NCBI GenBank assembly: GCA_003646045.1 | Contig: QNDV01000225.1 | Coordinates: 1 to 5,101, forward strand | Direction of reading: 5' to 3' | From: a bacterium | Lineage (GTDB): Bacteria > Krumholzibacteriota > Krumholzibacteria > LZORAL124-64-63 | DNA: 5,101 nt | Part shown: piece after piece, positions 1 through 5,101 of the stretch | How positions within the stretch are numbered: position 1 is the stretch's first letter | How the letters are laid out: each line of letters opens with the position of its first letter | Notes under the pieces: model-generated | The model's database searches: none | The model's input: the letters and a program-made list of their open reading frames with translations, nothing else | Told to the model about the DNA's origin: nothing | Translations under genes and position numbers: made by a program

Positions 1-1
1 C

Positions 2-61
2 CTGACGGCCAAGACCACCAGCGACCAGATCGCGGACGTACTGCGGGCGGCCGCGCGCTAA
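2..61 (+). CDS. 3' end of an unidentified protein-coding gene (partial)
   Basis: An open frame enters from the left edge and ends at TAA (59-61). The 19 visible residues read LTAKTTSDQIADVLRAAAR, which looks like a C-terminal amphipathic helix rich in Ala and Arg. Too little remains to name a family, and I do not guess a function. The codons mostly end in G or C, as in the neighbouring genes, and the frame is open right up to a stop that abuts the convergent YjbQ gene. Both points support it being a real gene end. The TAA shares bases with the YjbQ stop codon on the other strand, so the two genes meet tail to tail with no room for a separate terminator. Confidence 0.6.
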   Translation: MTAKTTSDQIADVLRAAAR

Positions 62-450
62 CCTGTCTTTCCCACCCACAATTTACGCTGGCGAGGACCG
101 TCGAAGTCGCAGAACCAGATGGTTTGCCAGGTACCCAATTGCAGTTTGCCGTTACGCACCAGCACCGTCACCGAACTGCCGGTCATGGACGCCTTGGCGT
201 GGGCAGCCGCATTGCCTTCGGCGTGGCGATAACCACCGCTCCAGGGCACGACCCGGTCCAGGATCAGGTCCAGGTCACGCACCACGTCGGGATCGGCCCC
301 TTCGTTGATGGTCACACCGGCCGTGGTGTGGGGATTGAAGACAGCCACTGCCCCGTCCACCAGGTCCAGTTCCGTCACCGCCGTCTGCACCTGCCGGGTG
401 ACATCCACGAAATCGGTGCGGGCACCGGTGGGGACGGTGATCTCGATCAC
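58..450 (-). CDS. yjbQ: YjbQ / UPF0047 family protein (secondary thiamine-phosphate synthase-type enzyme)
   Basis: A 130-residue protein, about the usual length for the YjbQ/UPF0047 family. The family signatures are present in order: PHTTAGVTINE (residues 40-50), HAEGNAAAH (76-84), GKLQLGTWQ (101-109) and DGPRQR (117-122). H41, H76 and H84 are the conserved histidines of the fold, which forms a compact trimer. Family members have been reported to show thiamine-phosphate synthase activity when overexpressed, but the physiological role is unsettled, so the enzymatic name is provisional. The start is GTG at 450, preceded by a GGGAG ribosome-binding site (458-462) with 7 bases of spacing. The gene overlaps the mscS stop by four bases (GTGA), which suggests translational coupling. 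The protein has no signal peptide or membrane segment, so it should be cytoplasmic. The stop (TAG, 60 to 58) overlaps the stop of the convergent + strand gene. Confidence 0.93.
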   Translation of the reverse strand: MIEITVPTGARTDFVDVTRQVQTAVTELDLVDGAVAVFNPHTTAGVTINEGADPDVVRDLDLILDRVVPWSGGYRHAEGNAAAHAKASMTGSSVTVLVRNGKLQLGTWQTIWFCDFDGPRQRKLWVGKTG

Positions 451-2168
451 GGGCTCTCTCCCGGCTTCTTGAGCATGGCGATGTCACGGCGCTCATAGGG
501 AATCCTGATGCCGTGCCTGTTCAGCGTATCGAGCATCAGGTGGGGCAGGCTGATCCGCAGTTGCCACCAGTTTGCCATGGAGGACCAGGGCCAGACCGCT
601 ATCTCGATCCAGGAATCGTTCAGATGCGATACGAATATCGTCGGCGTCGGTTCGTCCAGCACGAGATCACTCTCGGCCAGGGCCGACTGGATGACCCCCT
701 TCACCATGTCCACATCCTCACCGTACTCGATCCTGACGGTGGTCTCGACCCGGCGGGTTTCCTCCATGGAGCGGTTCTCGATCACTTCGGACCAGATCTT
801 GCGGTTGGGTACGAACAGCCGGCGATTGTCGAAGGTCAGGATGGTCGTATTGGCCAGTCCCATCTCCTTGACCATGCCCACCACGCCGGCGGCCTGCACC
901 GTGTCGTCCACGTCGTAGGGCCGATAGAGCAGGATGAAGGCGCCCGCCGCCAGGTTGCCCAGGGAGTCCTGCAGGGCCAGACCCAGGATCACCGAAGCCA
1001 CGCCGACGCCGGCCAGCAGGGTGGTGGGGTTCACGCCCAGGAACCACAGCCCGGAGAAAAGGCCCAGTGTGGAGGCGGTGGGCATAAGCATGCGGCTCAT
1101 CATGTCCCGCAGCAGGACCGACGAGCGCTGGACGCGCGTGACCAGGACCAGCAGCCAGAACAGTCGCGCCACCCAGCGGAACAGGAATACGAATGCCACC
1201 AGGATCAGGGCGCGGATCACCAGGGACGGTCCGTTGTCGCGGAGCCAGAGCTGGAAATTTTCCCAGGATTTGGCGGCCAGACCCTTGAGCACCGTCCAAT
1301 CCAGCAGTTGCTCGCTGACCTCGCCGGTGGCTTCCACCAGGACCTGGCGATAGGCCGAGACATTGATGCCGCGACGCTCGAGTTGGCGGATCGTGGCACG
1401 CATGGCGTCCACATTGGTCTGCAGGCGTTGCTCGGCCGTCTGCTTGCGTAGACGCAGGGCGGAGATCTCCTCGTCCCCGGAACCGGCGGCCTCGGCCACC
1501 GTCAGCTGGGTGCTGATACGGTCGCGCTCATTCACGGAGACCCGCAGCCGGTCGGCCAGGGTCCCGGCGAACCTGTCGATACCGACATCGAGATCCGCCC
1601 ATATCTGACCCGCATCGTAGCCCAGAGGCTCCGCGAGAACCGCAGTGTCCTGCAGCCAGGTCAGAATCCCGTCGGCGAGTTTCAGCTCGGAGTCGAGTCG
1701 CGACTCGAACTCCACCAACTGGTCAAGGGGTATGGAGGATCGCCCCCCCCACATGGTTTCGACGCCGGTGTGGATAGCATCAAGGACTCGCTCCAGCAGT
1801 CCGAGATGATCGGCGAGTTGTGCACCGGCCGCCGATCGCACCGAATCCGCCCGGTCAGGCGCCACTTTCAGTTCCGGTACCCGTTGGGCCAGGGAGGCCA
1901 GCGCCGTCTGGACCCGTTCGATCTGGTCAGTGGCGGCGATCCTCATCAGATCCCGGCTCTCCCTTTCCGAACCGGCTGTCGCGATTACCGAGTCGAGCTC
2001 CGACGCCGCCGCGTCGAGTTCCCTCAGGTCTTCGAGGCAACGCAGGTAGTTGTCGTCCACCGCAGGCACAACCGCGGTCAGCGTATCGGGCGCGACCTCC
2101 TGGCACGGGGACGGGTCGACCAGGAGCACCGTGGACAGGAACAGAAGAATGGCGAACCTGCGCAACAT
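447..2168 (-). CDS. MscS-family small-conductance mechanosensitive channel with large N-terminal periplasmic domain
   Basis: A 573-residue protein, about twice the length of E. coli MscS (286). Residues 1-20 look like a signal peptide: Arg-Arg at 3-4, then a hydrophobic stretch. Residues about 25-310 are charged, predicted helical and partly heptad-like, and probably periplasmic. Hydrophobic segments follow at about 314-343, 366-380 and 382-415. The last is the pore helix, with LGLALQDSLGNLAAG (395-409) aligning with MscS TM3. V393 and L397 fall at the E. coli L105 and L109 gate positions, and D401 replaces hinge G113, which is common in long MscS proteins. The beta domain carries the PNRKIWSEVIENRS motif (454-467). 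A Trp-rich stretch (526-535) lies in the C-terminal alpha/beta domain. The likely role is release of solutes on hypo-osmotic shock. ATG at 2168 is chosen because GGGAGG lies 8 bases upstream and a signal peptide follows. A start at 2270 would add 34 residues translated from an RNA hairpin. The gene overlaps yjbQ by 4 bases. Confidence 0.93.
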   Translation of the reverse strand: MLRRFAILLFLSTVLLVDPSPCQEVAPDTLTAVVPAVDDNYLRCLEDLRELDAAASELDSVIATAGSERESRDLMRIAATDQIERVQTALASLAQRVPELKVAPDRADSVRSAAGAQLADHLGLLERVLDAIHTGVETMWGGRSSIPLDQLVEFESRLDSELKLADGILTWLQDTAVLAEPLGYDAGQIWADLDVGIDRFAGTLADRLRVSVNERDRISTQLTVAEAAGSGDEEISALRLRKQTAEQRLQTNVDAMRATIRQLERRGINVSAYRQVLVEATGEVSEQLLDWTVLKGLAAKSWENFQLWLRDNGPSLVIRALILVAFVFLFRWVARLFWLLVLVTRVQRSSVLLRDMMSRMLMPTASTLGLFSGLWFLGVNPTTLLAGVGVASVILGLALQDSLGNLAAGAFILLYRPYDVDDTVQAAGVVGMVKEMGLANTTILTFDNRRLFVPNRKIWSEVIENRSMEETRRVETTVRIEYGEDVDMVKGVIQSALAESDLVLDEPTPTIFVSHLNDSWIEIAVWPWSSMANWWQLRISLPHLMLDTLNRHGIRIPYERRDIAMLKKPGESP

Positions 2169-2176
2169 CAGTAAAT

Positions 2177-2182
2177 CCTCCC
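2177..2182 (-). promoter_or_regulatory. Ribosome-binding site that fixes the mscS start
   Basis: GGGAGG on the minus strand lies 8 bases before ATG 2168. It is the strongest Shine-Dalgarno sequence among the minus-strand genes here. It decides between the start at 2168, which begins a signal peptide, and the in-frame ATG at 2270, which would read through the glnA 3' hairpin. Confidence 0.8.
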
Positions 2183-2218
2183 AAAGACGACCATACCCGC
2201 AGACGGGGCAAGACGCGC

Positions 2219-2257
2219 CGCGCCCTGCCACCGTGGTCACCACAGTAGCAGGGCACG
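2219..2257 (-). terminator. Long hairpin in the glnA-mscS gap, possible terminator or mRNA-processing/stability element
   Basis: The inverted repeat pairs 2219-2236 with 2240-2257 around a 3-base loop (2237-2239). As minus-strand RNA it forms an uninterrupted 18-bp stem that includes three G-U pairs (2221/2255, 2229/2247, 2232/2244). On the + strand the same positions are C-A mismatches, so the structure fits RNA transcribed rightward-to-left, downstream of glnA. It begins 26 bases after the glnA stop and ends about 50 bases before the mscS start. No U-run follows; the sequence after it is GC-rich. It is therefore not a canonical intrinsic terminator. It could be a partial terminator, a stabiliser of the glnA 3' end or a processing site. 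The structure is seen directly; the function is inferred. Confidence 0.7.
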
Positions 2258-2283
2258 CCGTGCTAGCCAAGCAGGCACCGAGG

Positions 2284-3654
2284 CTAGAAGTCGAAGTACA
2301 TGGTGAACTCGTAGGGATGCGGTCGCCGGTTGATGGCGTTGATCTCCTCGTGCTTGATCTCCAGCCAACGCCGGATCAGCGACTCGGGAAACACGTCGTC
2401 CCGGATCAGGAACTGGTGGTCGGCTTCCAGGGCGTCCAGGGCATCAGCCAGGCTGCGGGGCAGGAAGTCCTCGTGACGGGCCGTATCGCTGGGGGCATCC
2501 TCGGGAGTGAAACCCGCCGCCACCGGGTCGATGCGGTTGATGATGCCGTCGAGCCCGGCCATCAGGATCGCCGATGCGCACAGGTACGGATTGGCCGTCA
2601 GGTCCGGCGGACGGTATTCGATGCGTCGGAACTCGGGGTCCGTCACGTAGCTGGGGATGCGGATGGCCGCGCCCCGGTTGCTGCGCCCGAAAGTCCGCAC
2701 CGTGGGTGCCTCGAAACCCGGCACCAGGCGCTTGAAACTGTTGGTGCTGGGATTGGTCAGGGCGCAGAGGGCGTCGGCATGGCTGAGCACGCCGCCGATG
2801 TAGAACAGCGCCGTTTCGGACAGACCGGCGTAACCGTTTGGGTCGTCGAAGATGTTGCGACCCTTCAGGGTCAGGAACTGGTGCAGATGCCAGCCGCTGC
2901 CTGCATTGTCGTACAGCGGCTTGGGCATGAAGGTCACCTTCAACCCGTGCTGCTCGGCCAGGTTCATGAGGATGTACTTGGTCAGCACGGCGTGGTCGCC
3001 GGTGGTGGGCAGGTCGGCGAACCAGCCCTCGATCTCCTGCTGACCCTGGGCTCCGCCCTCGTGATGGTGGTAGCGCACGGGAATGCCGAAGTCCTTCATG
3101 GCGGCACAGACCTCGTCACGAAAATCGTCGTAGCGGTCAAAGGGATTGCAGGCGTGGTAGGCGTTCTGGTAGAAGGTCTCGCCGCTGCGCACGCCGTAGG
3201 CGCTCTCGTTGTTCGCGTTGAGAAAGTCCGCGTCCTCGAAGATGTGGAATTCGTATTCGGGTCCCCATTGGCTCGAGTCCGCCACGCCGGCATCGCGCAG
3301 GGACTGTTCGGCCTTGCGCGCAACCGCTCTCGCATCCTGGGGAAAAGGTGTCCGCTGCGCATCGGTCAGGTGGGCGCCGGCGAACATGGAAAGCGTCGGC
3401 CGCTTGCGAAAGGGGTCCAGGGCCGCGGTAGCCAGATCCGGCACCAGTACCATGTCGCTGTTCTCGACCTTCAGGAAGCCGTAGCTGGAACCGTCGAAGC
3501 CGATGCCCTCGGCACAGATGCTCTCGGTGAAACGGTCCATGGGGAAACTGAGATGGTGCAGACGTCCGGCCAGGTCGAGCATCTTCAGGTCGATGAATTC
3601 GATCCCCTGCTGTTCGGCCAGTTGGCGCACCTGGGCAAAGCTCTTGTCAGCCAT
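2284..3654 (-). CDS. glnA: Type I glutamine synthetase, without the adenylylation tyrosine motif
   Basis: Glutamine synthetase makes glutamine from glutamate, ammonia and ATP in the cytoplasm, the main entry of ammonia into metabolism. This 456-residue protein has the type I length and motifs in order: GFDGSS (52-57), GPEYEF (131-136), HHHEGGAQGQQEIE (196-209), GSGWHLH (252-258), NPSTNSFKRLVPGFEAP (301-317), NRGAAIRIP (326-334) and RRIEYRPPD (343-351). It ends in a typical HPYEF. Residues matching the E. coli active site are D54, E133, E135, E199, E207, H256, R309, E315, R327, R332, E346 and R348. The NLYDLP loop bearing E. coli Tyr397 is absent: the matching segment reads DPVAAGFTPEDAP (376-388) and has no Tyr. 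Type I enzymes form dodecamers, with active sites between subunits. ATG 3654 has a GGGG/GGTGA-like ribosome site just upstream. The stop is TAG. Gaps of 144 and 115 bases separate it from its neighbours, so it may be its own transcription unit. Confidence 0.96.
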   Translation of the reverse strand: MADKSFAQVRQLAEQQGIEFIDLKMLDLAGRLHHLSFPMDRFTESICAEGIGFDGSSYGFLKVENSDMVLVPDLATAALDPFRKRPTLSMFAGAHLTDAQRTPFPQDARAVARKAEQSLRDAGVADSSQWGPEYEFHIFEDADFLNANNESAYGVRSGETFYQNAYHACNPFDRYDDFRDEVCAAMKDFGIPVRYHHHEGGAQGQQEIEGWFADLPTTGDHAVLTKYILMNLAEQHGLKVTFMPKPLYDNAGSGWHLHQFLTLKGRNIFDDPNGYAGLSETALFYIGGVLSHADALCALTNPSTNSFKRLVPGFEAPTVRTFGRSNRGAAIRIPSYVTDPEFRRIEYRPPDLTANPYLCASAILMAGLDGIINRIDPVAAGFTPEDAPSDTARHEDFLPRSLADALDALEADHQFLIRDDVFPESLIRRWLEIKHEEINAINRRPHPYEFTMYFDF

Positions 3655-3661
3655 GTCTCAC

Positions 3662-3669
3662 CCCGCGGG
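3662..3669 (-). promoter_or_regulatory. Palindrome overlapping the glnA ribosome-binding region
   Basis: CCCGCGGG is a perfect 8-base palindrome lying 7-15 bases before the glnA ATG. Its minus-strand GGG half supplies part of the likely Shine-Dalgarno sequence (GGGG at 3661-3664, 6 bases from ATG). It could weakly sequester the ribosome site between mRNA copies or with nearby C-rich sequence. It is short and GC-rich, so chance is quite possible. Confidence 0.3.
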
Positions 3670-3677
3670 TCTGTTGG

Positions 3678-3696
3678 TAACTGCCGGCGGCAGCCA
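3678..3696 (-). promoter_or_regulatory. Small hairpin in the glnA leader
   Basis: On minus-strand RNA, 3689-3696 pairs with 3678-3685 around a GCC loop, giving 8 bp with two G-U pairs (3695/3679 and 3694/3680). The core CTGCC/GGCAG is perfect. It sits 23 bases before the glnA start, inside the predicted 5' leader. It might influence translation or mRNA stability. It does not match any riboswitch class I recognise. Confidence 0.4.
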
Positions 3697-3740
3697 GGGA
3701 CGTCGGCGGCCACCGGTCATTCGGGCTCGATCACCAGCAC

Positions 3741-3748
3741 CAAATATA
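3741..3748 (-). promoter_or_regulatory. Probable glnA promoter (TATATTTG element)
   Basis: The minus strand reads TATATTTG (3748 to 3741), an AT-rich island in very GC-rich surroundings. It can be read as a sigma70-like -10 (TATATT) with a poor -35 (TTTCCC, 16 bases upstream). It also matches the Bacteroidetes-type -7 consensus TAnnTTTG exactly, although no TTTG is evident at the -33 position. The inferred transcription start is near 3735, giving glnA a leader of about 80 bases. The element lies 51-58 bases past the SDR stop codon, so glnA could be transcribed independently of that gene. No GlnR- or NtrC-type operator is recognisable. Confidence 0.55.
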
Positions 3749-3798
3749 GCCCTCGCGCGGCGGGGGGAAAGAACGCTCTGTACGGGATATGCCGGCCA

Positions 3799-4713
3799 TC
3801 ACGAATCACCCACGAGATCGGCAAGCACCGTGTCGAGTTCCGTGTGGGCAAATTTGAATCCGCGGGCCCGCAGGGATCGTGGTACCGCCCGCTGCCCGGC
3901 CAGCAGCATCTCGCCTTTTTCGCCCAGCATCAGCTTCAGGGCGAATCCAGGTACCGGCAATATCGCCGACTTGCCGCAGGCCCGTCCCAGGGCCCGGGCG
4001 AAGTCCTTCTGCCGAGGGGGGTCCGGAACCGCCACGTTGGCGGGCCCGTCCATCTGGTCGTTGTCGACCATGAACAGCAGGGCTGACACCAGATCATCGC
4101 GGTGCACCCAGGGAAAATACTGGCGGCCATTGCCAAGGGGGCCGCCCAGTCCCATGCGGAACGGCTTGAGCATCAGGGACAGGGCACCACCCTCGGCCGC
4201 CAACACGACGCCGATCCTGGCCAGCACCACTCGCAGTCCCTCGTGTACGGCCATACCGGCCGTGTGCTCCCATTCGACGGCCAGTCGCGCCAGGAAGTCC
4301 TGGCCCGGTTCGGCATCCTCCCCCAGGGCCACTTCACCACTGTCGCCGTAGTACCCCACCGCCGAAGCGCTGACCAGGACACGTACGGTGTCGCTGCCCA
4401 CCACCGCCCGCGCCACGTTGCCCGTTGTCGCCAGGCGGCTACGGCGCAGGCGTTGCTTCTTGGCGGTTGTCCAGCGCCCCCGGACTACCGGATCACCGGC
4501 CAGGTTCACCACTGCATCGCAACCGGCCAGGCGGTCCTGCCAACTGCCCGGCAGGGTGGGGTCGGCACCCACTACCTCCACCTGCGGACCGAGAAGGCCA
4601 CGGGCCCGCCCCGGATCCCTGCTGACGCAGATGACCTCGTCACCGCGTTCGAGCAGGCGCATGATGAGGGGACGGCCCAACAGGCCGGTACCGCCGGTTA
4701 TGAAGAGGCGCAC
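3799..4713 (-). CDS. TIGR01777 family epimerase (atypical SDR, YfcH/SDR39U1-like NAD(P)-binding protein)
   Basis: A 304-residue extended/atypical short-chain dehydrogenase, the usual size for the TIGR01777 family. The N-terminus carries the Rossmann glycine motif TGGTGLLG (6-13). Family signatures follow: VVNLAGDPV (68-76), RWTTAKKQRLRRSRLATT (80-97), SASAVGYYGDSGEV (115-128), FLARLAVEWE (140-149), ARIGVVLAAEGGAL (165-178), GLGGPLGNGRQYFPWVHRDDL (188-208) and PRSLRARGFKF (278-288). The classical YxxxK pair is not evident after Y121/Y122, as is normal for this atypical group. It should bind NAD(P)(H) in the cytoplasm; the substrate is unknown and the 'epimerase' label comes from similarity only. 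The start is GTG at 4713, with GGAAAGGA (4721-4728) placing AAGGA 7 bases upstream. An ATG at 4738 is out of frame. It is first in the minus-strand series and has no functional link to glnA that I can see. Confidence 0.93.
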   Translation of the reverse strand: MRLFITGGTGLLGRPLIMRLLERGDEVICVSRDPGRARGLLGPQVEVVGADPTLPGSWQDRLAGCDAVVNLAGDPVVRGRWTTAKKQRLRRSRLATTGNVARAVVGSDTVRVLVSASAVGYYGDSGEVALGEDAEPGQDFLARLAVEWEHTAGMAVHEGLRVVLARIGVVLAAEGGALSLMLKPFRMGLGGPLGNGRQYFPWVHRDDLVSALLFMVDNDQMDGPANVAVPDPPRQKDFARALGRACGKSAILPVPGFALKLMLGEKGEMLLAGQRAVPRSLRARGFKFAHTELDTVLADLVGDS

Positions 4714-4720
4714 GTCGGGA

Positions 4721-4728
4721 TCCTTTCC
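4721..4728 (-). promoter_or_regulatory. Ribosome-binding site supporting the GTG start of the SDR gene
   Basis: GGAAAGGA on the minus strand ends 7 bases before GTG 4713. The nearby ATG at 4738 is in a different frame, and no other in-frame start has such a site, so GTG is the chosen initiation codon. Confidence 0.75.
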
Positions 4729-4770
4729 GGCGACGCATGAGATAAGTCGGGAGTCCGCGTCGGTCTGCAG

Positions 4771-4799
4771 AGCCTAGCCCGGATCCTCGCCGCTGTCCA
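4771..4799 (-). promoter_or_regulatory. Weak candidate promoter for the SDR gene
   Basis: On the minus strand TGGACA (4799 to 4794) is followed after exactly 17 bases by TAGGCT (4776 to 4771). The -35 matches TTGACA at five of six positions; the -10 matches TATAAT at only three. It lies about 58 bases before the GTG start, a sensible distance. The element is weak in a GC-rich background and is offered only as a candidate. Confidence 0.25.
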
Positions 4800-4821
4800 C
4801 TTGCCGGTGGACCGTGCGAGG

Positions 4822-4851
4822 TTTGCTTCACCCCCGTACGAGTATATCTTG
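4822..4851 (+). promoter_or_regulatory. Probable promoter for the crotonase-family gene
   Basis: TTTG (4822-4825) is followed after 17 bases by TATATCTTG (4843-4851). It resembles the glnA element: both have a TATAT core and TTGG at the end, and a C-rich stretch lies upstream. Read as sigma70, GGTTTG and TATATC are 17 bases apart. The likely start of transcription is near 4857, leaving a leader of about 75 bases before ATG 4934. This is the only AT-rich stretch in the divergent region that suits the + strand gene. Confidence 0.45.
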
Positions 4852-4868
4852 GGGCCGGTAACGTAGCG

Positions 4869-4911
4869 GTGGCGGCATGTCCCGCCGCCGTATCGGGCCG
4901 GGCCCCGGCTC
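4869..4911 (+). promoter_or_regulatory. Two tandem hairpins in the crotonase-gene leader
   Basis: Hairpin one pairs 4869-4876 with 4884-4891 around a 7-base loop: a six-base GC stem plus two G-U pairs at the base. Hairpin two pairs 4895-4901 with 4905-4911 around a 3-base loop: 7 bp with one internal G-U (4896/4910). Both lie between the predicted promoter and ATG 4934 and leave the AAAGGG ribosome site (4922-4927) free. In such GC-rich DNA, hairpins of this size arise easily, so a regulatory role is speculative. Confidence 0.35.
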
Positions 4912-4933
4912 CACCCCCAGCAAAGGGTCTTCC

Positions 4934-5101
4934 ATGGACTACCGGAACTTCGACTGCGAGATCGCCGACGGCTGCGCACGCCTGCGCCTCATCGGGCCCG
5001 GTGCCCCGGAACTGGGCGAACTCTGCGAAGAGTTCGTCGATCTCATGCTGAGACTGCAGGAGGACAACGCGGTCCGCGTCATCCTGATCATGGACGGCGA
5101 C
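4934..5101 (+). CDS. Probable enoyl-CoA hydratase/isomerase (crotonase) family protein, N-terminal part
   Basis: ATG at 4934 opens a frame that runs without a stop to the window edge (56 codons). The N-terminus begins MDYRNFDCEIADGCARLRL, a strand pattern typical of crotonase-fold proteins, followed by a helix containing ELCEEFVDLMLRLQED (27-42). It then reads VRVILIMDGD (47-56), matching the 'vrvvvltG' strand that precedes the first oxyanion-hole loop. The catalytic loops lie beyond the window, so the substrate and reaction cannot be told. Crotonases act on acyl-CoA thioesters, in fatty-acid oxidation for example. The ribosome site is a modest AAAGGG 6 bases upstream. The gene is divergent from the SDR gene across about 220 bases. 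The family call is fairly likely; the exact function is open. Confidence 0.65.
   Translation, partial: MDYRNFDCEIADGCARLRLIGPGAPELGELCEEFVDLMLRLQEDNAVRVILIMDGD

Noticed and set aside
513..1451. + strand open frame of 312 codons antisense to mscS
   Set aside because: It is rich in Gln, His, Gly and Arg, with no recognisable domain, and mirrors the codon pattern of the clearly real MscS gene.
2106..2168. Possible lipoprotein signal in MscS (Cys22 after the hydrophobic stretch)
   Set aside because: The residues before the Cys are Pro-Ser-Pro, which do not fit a lipobox (Leu-Ala/Ser-Gly/Ala-Cys). Ordinary signal peptide processing is more likely.
2183..2218. Promoter for mscS with TTGCCC and TATGGT
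   Set aside because: The two elements are only 10 bases apart, too close for a sigma70-type promoter. mscS is more simply transcribed by read-through from glnA or from an unrecognised promoter.
2169..2270. In-frame extension of mscS to an ATG at 2270, adding 34 residues including a CPVC pair
   Set aside because: The extension translates the inverted repeat after glnA, has no good ribosome site and would bury the signal peptide. ATG 2168 has GGGAGG at ideal spacing.
3655..3735. Glutamine riboswitch in the glnA leader
   Set aside because: Only a small hairpin and a short palindrome are visible. None of the conserved glnA-RNA features could be recognised.
2050..4086. Very long + strand open frame (678 codons) antisense to glnA and neighbours
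   Set aside because: It runs across glnA, both flanking gaps and parts of two other real genes and resembles no protein family. Long antisense frames are expected opposite GC-rich coding DNA.

Overview
The window comes from a GC-rich bacterial chromosome and has ordinary housekeeping content. I see no phage, transposon, CRISPR array or RNA gene. The lineage is uncertain. One weak clue is the element upstream of glnA, which matches TAnnTTTG, the -7 element of Bacteroidetes-type promoters. Together with high GC this would suit a GC-rich relative of the FCB group, but that is inference only.

Layout: (1) Positions 2-61 carry the last 19 codons of an unidentified + strand gene. Its stop codon overlaps the stop codon of the convergent minus-strand gene. 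(2) Positions 4713 down to 58 form one minus-strand series of four genes. In transcription order these are a TIGR01777-type SDR/epimerase (3799-4713), a type I glutamine synthetase (2284-3654), a long MscS-family mechanosensitive channel with an N-terminal signal peptide and a large periplasmic helical domain (447-2168), and a YjbQ/UPF0047 protein (58-450). (3) Positions 4714-4933 are a divergent intergenic region. (4) From 4934 the + strand carries the N-terminus of a probable crotonase-family (enoyl-CoA hydratase/isomerase) protein, cut by the window end.

Organisation: mscS and yjbQ overlap by 4 bases (GTGA) and are probably translationally coupled. glnA is set apart from its neighbours. 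A 144-base upstream gap holds a promoter candidate and a structured leader. A 115-base downstream gap holds a long hairpin whose non-Watson-Crick pairs are all G-U wobbles on the minus-strand RNA, pointing to a selected RNA structure after glnA. The glutamine synthetase keeps its catalytic residues but lacks the adenylylation tyrosine motif, so control by GlnE-type adenylylation is unlikely. The MscS start is best placed 34 codons downstream of the longest possible frame, because the longer version would translate that hairpin.

Nothing here amounts to a clearly new biological system. The most useful leads are the glnA-mscS hairpin, the paired promoter-like elements with structured leaders, a G8 tract in mscS and a long inverted repeat inside mscS.
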